6,530 nucleotides of DNA from Spirochaetales bacterium (GTDB taxonomy: Bacteria > Spirochaetota > Spirochaetia > SZUA-6 > DRHE01). The notes below the pieces were generated by a model. The model was not told where the DNA came from. It did no database searches and worked only from the letters and a program-made list of their open reading frames with translations. This document shows positions 1-4,941 of this stretch, piece by piece (positions within the stretch are counted from its first letter, which is position 1; the number at the start of each line of letters is the position of its first letter). The stretch lies in assembly GCA_011049745.1 (NCBI GenBank), contig DRHE01000424.1, positions 1 to 6,530 of the forward strand, written 5' to 3'. Both the position numbers and the translations under genes were made by a program.

Positions 1-353
1 AAGCAGAAGAGTACCTGACTGCTTTTAAGAACAATATATGCAATGATCTGAACACCCCCAGGGCGCTGGCCGATTTCTGGGGTCTTTTGAAAGATAATGG
101 CATCCAGGCGGCGGAAAAACTTAAAATCCTCTATGAAATGGATAAAGTTCTGGGGCTTGATATCGCTAAGTTTAAGTTGCAGGATGAGGAAATCGATGAG
201 CAGATCAAAATGCTTATCAAAGAGAGAGAGCTGGCCAGAGCCGGGAAAGATTTCCGGAGAGCAGATAAAATAAGAGCGGAGTTGAACGAGCGGGGAATAA
301 TGTTAAGGGACACACCCTCCGGAACGGGGTGGCGCAAGAAGCAGGCAGGGTGA
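1..353 (+). CDS. cysS: Cysteinyl-tRNA synthetase, C-terminal part (5' truncated by window edge)
   Basis: This is the end of the cytoplasmic class I enzyme that charges tRNA-Cys with cysteine. Only about the last 116 codons are present, read in the frame whose first full codon is at position 3. Early in the fragment is the pattern N-D-L-N-T-P-R-A-L-A, typical of the start of the CysS helical anticodon-stem (DALR-type) domain. Near the end is the family's diagnostic tail: A-R-A-x-K-D-F-x-x-A-D-x-I-R, then G-I-M-L-x-D-T-P-x-G-T-x-W. The catalytic HIGH and KMSKS regions lie upstream of the window. The TTG at 87 is an internal leucine codon, not a start. The stop codon overlaps the GTG start of the sigma factor gene by 4 nt, so the sigma factor probably shares a transcript with this housekeeping gene. 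The identification is firm from the C-terminal signature. Confidence 0.95.
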   Translation, partial: AEEYLTAFKNNICNDLNTPRALADFWGLLKDNGIQAAEKLKILYEMDKVLGLDIAKFKLQDEEIDEQIKMLIKERELARAGKDFRRADKIRAELNERGIMLRDTPSGTGWRKKQAG

Positions 354-874
354 AAATCGATCAGGGGCTTTTCGAAGAAGCATATGAAACCCTTTACCCT
401 CTAATCCACAAACTATCCTATCATATTACCGGAGATGTTGAGCAGGCTGAGGATCTCTGCCATGAAGCCTTTATTAAATATTTTGAGAGAAAAAAACCGC
501 TGCCGGATATTAATCAAACCAAATACTGGCTGATCCGCGTGGTTAAGAATATTTCCCTTAATTATGAGAAAAAAAAATTCAGGCAAAGGAAAGCCATTGA
601 GAAACTCAAAAGGAGCGCCCCCCTCACAGCTGATTCCGCTGAGCATGAATACATTAAGAAAGAAACAATAAGCCGTATTCAGCGGGCTTTAGATAAAATT
701 CCGTATCGTTTACGCATGGCAGTTGTTTTAAAGGAGTACGCGGGCTTGAACTATAAAGAGATTGGTGCCATACTTGGTATCAGTGAGGGAAATGTCAAGA
801 TCAGGATCTTCAGGGCGCGCCAGCGCTTGGCGCAAATACTCAAAGAGGAAACAGAGCATGTGTCCTGGCGGTGA
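350..874 (+). CDS. ECF-type RNA polymerase sigma factor (sigma-70 family, RpoE-like)
   Basis: This is a 174-residue extracytoplasmic-function sigma factor with the normal ECF size and two-domain layout. Region 2 covers roughly residues 12-80 and includes G-D-V-E-Q-A-E-D-L-C-H-E-A-F, the core-binding and -10 recognition segment, and the W-L-I-R-V-V-K-N stretch. Region 4 covers roughly residues 115-168: A-L-D-K-I-P followed by the helix-turn-helix Y-K-E-I-G-A-I-L-G-I-S-E-G-N-V-K-I-R-I. No extra C-terminal domain is present. I chose GTG at 350 because it overlaps the cysS stop as GTGA, a common coupling arrangement. An in-frame GTG at 329 would add 7 residues and cannot be excluded; neither start has a strong Shine-Dalgarno. 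The 3' end overlaps the anti-sigma gene by 17 nt, which supports a co-translated pair. The sigma gene contains a run of nine A at 569-577 between regions 2 and 4. The target promoters cannot be read from the window. Confidence 0.93.
   Translation: MKIDQGLFEEAYETLYPLIHKLSYHITGDVEQAEDLCHEAFIKYFERKKPLPDINQTKYWLIRVVKNISLNYEKKKFRQRKAIEKLKRSAPLTADSAEHEYIKKETISRIQRALDKIPYRLRMAVVLKEYAGLNYKEIGAILGISEGNVKIRIFRARQRLAQILKEETEHVSWR
569..577 (+). repeat. A9 homopolymer inside the sigma factor gene
   Basis: Nine consecutive A form three AAA lysine codons (residues 74-76) after the region 2 core. Loss of one A in transcript or gene would move translation to a frame that stops at TAA 669-671. Gain of one A would stop at TGA 598-600. 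Either change leaves region 2 without region 4. The tract itself is seen directly; any slippage or phase variation is inference. Confidence 0.5.
844..849 (+). promoter_or_regulatory. Ribosome binding site of the anti-sigma gene
   Basis: AGAGGA lies 8 nt before ATG 858, inside the last codons of the sigma gene. It is the best Shine-Dalgarno in the cysS-to-transglutaminase gene string. It decides the anti-sigma start in favour of ATG 858 over upstream in-frame starts, which would add about 32 residues encoded only by sigma gene sequence in another frame. Confidence 0.75.
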
Positions 875-1409
875 AACTCTTTCCGCATACCTGGATAACG
901 AGGTAGAGGGTCCATGGAAGAAAGTAATTGAAGAGCATTTAACTCTCTGTCTTTCCTGTAAGCATAAAATCGATGAAATGATCTTTACCAGGGAGCAGCT
1001 TGCTCTAGAATCTGCTCCTGATTTTCGCGCCTCCCAGGAAAGAGGCCGCTCCTACCTGGCCGGACTCAATAGCATAGAGCAGGTCTCCTTCTGGAGAAGG
1101 CGGGTCGCACTCCCCCTGCCTGCGGCTGCAGCGGCGGTTCTGCTGCTGATAATTTTGGGCTTTTCCACCCTGCTTCTGTCACTGCATACTGATTACCGCT
1201 TTATGAGCATTCGCACCCAGCCTTCAGGGAGTTCGGAAGTATTGGTTACAGCTCCCATTGATGATCTGGAACGTATTCTGAAGTCCCTGGAGCTGAACAG
1301 CAGCAGACAGGAAATTATTATTCAGCTCCCTAAAGAGTTAAATTTTTTTGTGGTCGGCGAAGCGGAGATGTTCCGGGCAGCGGAGTATAAGCGGAATAAA
1401 GTATGGTAA
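858..1409 (+). CDS. Membrane-anchored zinc-type (ZAS/zf-HC2) anti-sigma factor
   Basis: This 183-residue protein should hold the upstream ECF sigma factor inactive at the membrane. Its N-terminal cytoplasmic part carries the ZAS zinc motif H27-x3-C31-x2-C34, following an L-S-A-Y-L-D-N-E helix, with a further Cys at residue 2. The C2/H27/C31/C34 spacing resembles the zinc ligands of RsrA-like anti-sigma factors as I recall them. Three arginines at 80-82 precede one hydrophobic segment at about residues 83-109, rich in Ala and Leu, giving an N-in, C-out single-pass topology. About 74 residues then face the periplasm and are a candidate sensing domain; I recognise no family in them. The gene overlaps the sigma gene by 17 nt and the next gene by 7 nt. 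Function as an anti-sigma factor is inferred from the ZAS motif, the membrane segment and the gene position. Signal and mode of release (proteolysis, redox or zinc loss) are unknown. Confidence 0.88.
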   Translation: MCPGGETLSAYLDNEVEGPWKKVIEEHLTLCLSCKHKIDEMIFTREQLALESAPDFRASQERGRSYLAGLNSIEQVSFWRRRVALPLPAAAAAVLLLIILGFSTLLLSLHTDYRFMSIRTQPSGSSEVLVTAPIDDLERILKSLELNSSRQEIIIQLPKELNFFVVGEAEMFRAAEYKRNKVW

Positions 1410-1894
1410 AGCGTATTTCCGTCCTGATTTTATTAGTCATGGCTATTTTTAGAGGCAATGCCCAGGAGATCGAACTGGAGGAAGCTCTCCGCCCGATTTT
1501 GGATGAGGCTTTGCAGTTGAATATTATTGCCAGAGTGCTCCCTTTGGGTACAGAGCAGGAATGGAACATGCGGAGCAGTAAATTGACAATTCCCGGAAGA
1601 TCGATAGCGGTTAAATTACTTGGAGAAAATATCCGCATTTTTGTTGTGCTCACTCCCTACTGGCAGGAGAACGGCAAGCTGCTGCTGGTGGCCCAGGGAG
1701 AGGTTCTGATCTCGGAAATGGCCGAGAGTGAAGTAAAATATCTAAGCACCGTAAAGAGTATTCCCATTTCTCTGGGTGAAAAGGTCCTGTTTTTCCCCCT
1801 GGGTGTTTCTCGAGAATTACGTAAAAGCTTTAATATCGAGCTGGAGATTGAGATCCTTTCATATAAGGATCTGCTGGAGAAATCAGCCGATTAA
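1403..1894 (+). CDS. Small exported protein of unknown family
   Basis: This is a 163-residue protein I cannot assign to a named family. It begins with a clear Sec signal peptide: a Lys-Arg n-region (residues 3-4), a hydrophobic core at 5-16 and a likely signal peptidase I site after G-N-A (cleavage near residue 20/21). No lipobox Cys is present, so it is probably soluble in the periplasm or loosely attached. The mature part of about 143 residues has no Cys and no further membrane segment, and it looks rich in alternating beta-type stretches, for example around residues 75-105. The ATG overlaps the anti-sigma stop by 7 nt, with only a weak GCGGA about 7 nt upstream, so translation probably depends on the anti-sigma gene. 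The next gene starts on the base after this stop codon. Position inside a sigma/anti-sigma operon suggests a role in signal sensing or as an envelope effector; that is inference only. Confidence 0.8.
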   Translation: MVKRISVLILLVMAIFRGNAQEIELEEALRPILDEALQLNIIARVLPLGTEQEWNMRSSKLTIPGRSIAVKLLGENIRIFVVLTPYWQENGKLLLVAQGEVLISEMAESEVKYLSTVKSIPISLGEKVLFFPLGVSRELRKSFNIELEIEILSYKDLLEKSAD

Positions 1895-3586
1895 ATGAAA
1901 GTGAAAGACAAATTCTCTAAAAAAACCGTTGGCAGGCAGGAATTTATTCTAGTAGGTGCGTTTTTGCTGCTTATCTCCATTCTATTATTGAGTTCACGGG
2001 TAACGGGGAGGCCGCCGCTAATAGAGGCCATTACTCCGAAAATCGGCGTTCCCGGAGAAGTGATGGTGATAAAGGGGAAGTATTTCGGGGAGAGCCGTAA
2101 CGGCGGTGAGGTAAGAATAGCAAGTTACTCTCCGGTTTCTTCCAGCTACCTAGAATGGACGGATTCGACTATCAGCTTGAGGATTCCTGAAGAGGTTAAC
2201 TCAGGATTGGTTATGGTTGTCACCAGGAACGGCAAGAGCAGGAGATTTCTATTTACCAACCGTAAACAAATTCCCAGGCTGCTCTCGGGACCGAGAAAAG
2301 CAGGGGAACCTTATATACGTGCTTTGAGCCTGGCCAGGGGAGAGATTGGTAATCTTCAAATCGTGGAAGGTATGAATTTCGGGCTGAACAGAGGCGATTC
2401 CAGGGTTTTTTTCACCTGGATCTCGGGTGATGAGCTGAGCGCTTACCGCCAGGAAGAGTTGGCAACCCTGGTACCCGCCTGGGACTATGATCAGGACTAT
2501 GAAGATTGGAGCGATCATGAGATCACGGTGCGGGTGCCTGACGGCGCTTCATCCGGTCAGCTTTTAGTGATCACTGATAAGGGTAAAAGCAATGCCCTTT
2601 ATTTTGAGGTGGAGGGTGAATCGGGAACCAAACTTTTTCCCGGAAAGCGGACCTATCATCTGAAGTATAGTGTTGAAATAGATAATATTGTCAGTGAAGC
2701 GGAAAATGGTCTTTACCTGTGGCTCCCCCAGGTGATCGAGTCACCGGAGCAGCGGGAAATACAATTGGTAGCCCAGGAACCTGAAGCTCTTTTTGACCAG
2801 GTAAACACGACCAGGCTTTTTCTATTAAGCGAACTGGAGAGCGGACGCAGTTACCGGGTCGTTCAGGATATCATGTTTGACCGTTATTCCGTAGTCACTA
2901 AGATCAATACGGACAATCTTTCCCGAAGCTATGACATGAGCCGGCGGCTCTATAAAAAGTATACGGCCCCGGATATGTTAGTGCCTTCGGCGAATGAACG
3001 AATAATTAAGCTAAGCAGGGCGATAATCGGAAAAATAAGAACCCCCTATTACCAGGCGCGGGCTATTTACCGCTGGGTTCTATCGCGCTTATCTTTTATT
3101 GAAAATCCGGAGGAGAGGGATGTCATTAAAGCCATCGATAGTAAAGAGGGTGATTCCTATATCTATTCAATGCTCTTCTGCGCTTTAAGCCGGAGTGCCG
3201 GTATCCCCACCAGGCCGGTGGCAGGCTATATTGTTGCCAGAAACCGTAAAAGCAGCAAGCATTATTGGGCGGAGTGCTATATTGAAAATATCGGCTGGCT
3301 GCCGGTGGACCCGCTTTTAGGTGATCAATCAAAAGACCAGAATTTTGAGCTGCCGGTAGACCTTGCGGAAAGAGTATCCCCGCGTGAATATTATTTCGGT
3401 AATCTAGATTTCGCCCATATAGCCTTTGCCAAAGGGCTGGTTAATCTTAAACAGATGAAAGTAGACGGCAGAGCGGTCTATCGGCCCGATGTGGCCAGTC
3501 TACAGAACCTGCATGAAGAAGCAACAGGAAACCTGCACAGCTACAGTTCAAATTGGTCGGATATTTATATTCAGGGGATTTATTAA
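1895..3586 (+). CDS. Membrane-anchored IPT/TIG-domain protein with a transglutaminase-like domain (catalytic Cys replaced by Ser)
   Basis: This 563-residue protein has an N-terminal membrane anchor (about residues 17-35) preceded by several Lys and Arg, so the bulk should lie outside the cytoplasmic membrane. Two IPT/TIG-like immunoglobulin folds follow, about 41-121 (I-T-P-K-I-G-V-P-G-E, then I-K-G-K-Y-F-G) and 139-240 (V-E-G-M-N-F-G, ending S-N-A-L-Y-F-E-V). A beta-rich region at about 250-340 resembles the domain that precedes transglutaminase folds in bacterial proteins. The transglutaminase-like core spans about 365-480, with the A-G-I-P-T-R signature at 435-440, His456 in H-Y-W-A-E and Asp472 in W-L-P-V-D-P. 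The catalytic Cys position reads G-D-S, with Ser421 in place of Cys. Cys429 lies two helical turns further on and is not in the usual place. The ATG directly follows the previous stop (TAAATG) and lacks a well-placed Shine-Dalgarno, which points to termination-reinitiation. Domain assignments are by eye; substrate and activity are unknown. Confidence 0.85.
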   Translation: MKVKDKFSKKTVGRQEFILVGAFLLLISILLLSSRVTGRPPLIEAITPKIGVPGEVMVIKGKYFGESRNGGEVRIASYSPVSSSYLEWTDSTISLRIPEEVNSGLVMVVTRNGKSRRFLFTNRKQIPRLLSGPRKAGEPYIRALSLARGEIGNLQIVEGMNFGLNRGDSRVFFTWISGDELSAYRQEELATLVPAWDYDQDYEDWSDHEITVRVPDGASSGQLLVITDKGKSNALYFEVEGESGTKLFPGKRTYHLKYSVEIDNIVSEAENGLYLWLPQVIESPEQREIQLVAQEPEALFDQVNTTRLFLLSELESGRSYRVVQDIMFDRYSVVTKINTDNLSRSYDMSRRLYKKYTAPDMLVPSANERIIKLSRAIIGKIRTPYYQARAIYRWVLSRLSFIENPEERDVIKAIDSKEGDSYIYSMLFCALSRSAGIPTRPVAGYIVARNRKSSKHYWAECYIENIGWLPVDPLLGDQSKDQNFELPVDLAERVSPREYYFGNLDFAHIAFAKGLVNLKQMKVDGRAVYRPDVASLQNLHEEATGNLHSYSSNWSDIYIQGIY

Positions 3587-3592
3587 GAAAAT

Positions 3593-4813
3593 CTACTTCC
3601 TCTGTCTGGCTTTCTGGATTCTTTCCATTTTACGGTGATACTCAGCCTGTTTTTTGATCTCTTCACTATCTGAAACAAAGATGTGATCATCAACTATCTT
3701 GAATTTTTTATTGTCGAAAAGCTTGCGTGTCAGGGCGTTGCCCTGGTCGGCAGGCAGACCTACCATATTGATCAGTACCTTCGGGCCGAATTCAAAGGTA
3801 TAAGGAGTGCCTTTGACGGCCTGAACCCGGTTTTTTTCCAACTCCAGCCATAACCGGTCATATAATCTCCCCAGCGGATTTGCCATAACCGTGTTGGAAA
3901 GTTGCCGGTAGATCATCCAGATACGTTCAGCCAACAGTGTGGTAAGACGGGTAATTAACTGGGGCTGACTCTGTACCATGCGGGCGAAATTGGCGCGGTT
4001 AACAGCCATCACATGAACGTCTTCATGAGCGATTACCGTGGCAGCCCGCGGTTTATTCTCCAGCAGTGCCATCTCACCGAATATGTCACCGCCTTTAAGT
4101 ATAGCCAGGAGCACTTCATTATCCTCTACTATCTTGGTAATCTTCACACTGCCTTTCTGAATAATAAAGAGCTCGTCCCCCGGCTCACCCTCACTGCAGA
4201 TCATGGTGTTCTTGGGATAAACGCGGTTGAATTCAGCCTTACTCTTATCAAGATAGACAGCCCTGGCATAGGGGTGTATTTTGGCCATTCTTTCTTTGGC
4301 AATATTTACCTGCGCGCCCTGCGGACAGTACTGAATATAACGGTAGTAGGCGTAATAAGCCTGGTTGTACTGGCTCTGCCGGGCATAATATTCAGCTACC
4401 TTGAAGAGATGGGAGGTATCTTCCTTGGCAGTGCTCTTAAAGGTGAGCCTGGTCATAGCACCGTCGAGATAGCGCATTCTCCGGGAGAATGCCTGAATGA
4501 TCTTCATGGCGATCGGGGTGTTGCGTTCAATGAGCTGATCGTACTGTTCTCTATACACTGAGATCATCGAGACATCGGTAAGGGCCATTGCGGTTTCAAT
4601 ATGGCTGTGAGATGACATGGTGGAAACAACTCCGAAAAAATCTCCGGGAGCTAAAATATTGCCGCCCTCTTCCTCTACTACCTCTACCTCTTTGCTTATC
4701 TGTACTTTTCCGCTGCGTATAATATAGAAGTTCGTGGCATGCTGTTTACCCTCAATGATGATATATGAGTTTTTTCTGAAGTTCACAATAGAGAGCTGAA
4801 GCCGATTCGCCAT
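3593..4813 (-). CDS. Two-CNB-domain Crp/Fnr-like protein with TPR-like linker and C-terminal winged helix
   Basis: This 406-residue cytoplasmic protein has an architecture I associate with spirochaetes. CNB domain 1 covers about residues 12-110. A Tyr-rich TPR-like helical pair follows at about 135-180 (H-L-F-K-V-A-E-Y-Y-A-R-Q). CNB domain 2 covers about 195-300. The C-terminal part, about 310-382, resembles a Crp-type winged helix (I-N-M-V-G-L-P-A-D-Q-G-N-A-L-T-R-K-L), ending in a basic tail. Domain 2 keeps the phosphate-binding cassette: G-D-I-F-G-E-M-A-L with Glu247, then P-R-A-A-T-V with Arg256, so it could bind cAMP or a related nucleotide. Domain 1 has Val62 and His71 at these two positions and is probably non-binding or has another ligand. 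The start at 4813 is supported by AGGGA (plus-strand 4819-4823), 5 nt before the ATG, and by a strong upstream promoter. The gene converges on the transglutaminase-like gene. Whether it regulates transcription or acts as a nucleotide-responsive scaffold is open. Confidence 0.9.
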   Translation of the reverse strand: MANRLQLSIVNFRKNSYIIIEGKQHATNFYIIRSGKVQISKEVEVVEEEGGNILAPGDFFGVVSTMSSHSHIETAMALTDVSMISVYREQYDQLIERNTPIAMKIIQAFSRRMRYLDGAMTRLTFKSTAKEDTSHLFKVAEYYARQSQYNQAYYAYYRYIQYCPQGAQVNIAKERMAKIHPYARAVYLDKSKAEFNRVYPKNTMICSEGEPGDELFIIQKGSVKITKIVEDNEVLLAILKGGDIFGEMALLENKPRAATVIAHEDVHVMAVNRANFARMVQSQPQLITRLTTLLAERIWMIYRQLSNTVMANPLGRLYDRLWLELEKNRVQAVKGTPYTFEFGPKVLINMVGLPADQGNALTRKLFDNKKFKIVDDHIFVSDSEEIKKQAEYHRKMERIQKARQRK

Positions 4814-4818
4814 GTAAT

Positions 4819-4823
4819 TCCCT
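4819..4823 (-). promoter_or_regulatory. Ribosome binding site of the two-CNB-domain gene
   Basis: Read on the minus strand this is AGGGA, 5 nt before the ATG at 4813. It supports that start codon and fits a short leader from the promoter just upstream. Confidence 0.65.
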
Positions 4824-4842
4824 AACTGGTAAATATATTGCT

Positions 4843-4871
4843 AGTATATAAATCGGGAAAGGTATTGTCAA
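4843..4871 (-). promoter_or_regulatory. Sigma-70 type promoter for the two-CNB-domain gene
   Basis: On the minus strand a perfect -35 box TTGACA (4871-4866) is followed after exactly 17 bp by TATACT (4848-4843), which matches the -10 consensus at five of six positions. The expected transcription start is near 4836, giving a leader of about 20-25 nt with the Shine-Dalgarno in it. This looks like a strong housekeeping promoter with no sign of ECF control. Confidence 0.8.
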
Positions 4872-4894
4872 TGTTAAGCAGGATAATTCCTGGC

Positions 4895-4924
4895 TTGACT
4901 TATAAAATGCCTTTCAGGTAGGAT
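4895..4924 (+). promoter_or_regulatory. Probable sigma-70 type promoter for the MFS transporter gene
   Basis: TTGACT (4895-4900, five of six matches) is followed after 18 bp by TAGGAT (4919-4924, four of six). A start near 4931 would leave a leader of only about 11 nt, with the Shine-Dalgarno at its very 5' end. That is short, so the -10 choice is less certain than the -35. It lies back to back with the minus-strand promoter; the two -35 boxes are 23 bp apart. Confidence 0.5.
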
Positions 4925-4930
4925 GACCCA

Positions 4931-4937
4931 AGAGGAA
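4931..4937 (+). promoter_or_regulatory. Ribosome binding site of the MFS transporter gene
   Basis: AGAGGAA ends 4 nt before ATG 4942 and is a good Shine-Dalgarno. It fixes the transporter start. Confidence 0.75.
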
Positions 4938-4941
4938 ATTC

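Noticed and set aside
321..326. GGAACG resembling an ECF -35 box just before the sigma gene, suggesting autoregulation
   Set aside because: It falls in the conserved G-T-x-W-coding tail of cysS and no matching ECF -10 element was found about 16 nt downstream.
762..857. In-frame extension of the anti-sigma reading frame upstream of ATG 858
   Set aside because: The extra residues lie wholly within sigma factor region 4 coding sequence in another frame, are Ser/Arg-rich and unlike a zf-HC2 N-terminus, while ATG 858 has a good Shine-Dalgarno.
1330..1653. 107-codon minus-strand open frame across the anti-sigma/exported protein junction
   Set aside because: It overlaps two supported plus-strand genes and has no domain or promoter support.
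3577..3593. GATTT/AAATC hairpin between the convergent genes as a bidirectional terminator
   Set aside because: The stem is five mostly A/T pairs with no G/C-rich core and no following U-tract on either strand.
4013..4561. 182-codon open frame on the plus strand opposite the CNB-domain gene
   Set aside because: It lies fully inside a well-supported gene on the other strand and its translation shows no recognisable domain. It is most likely a shadow of that gene's codon use.
4865..4887. TTGTCA with GATAAT as an alternative plus-strand promoter
   Set aside because: The spacing is only 11 bp, too short for a sigma-70 promoter.
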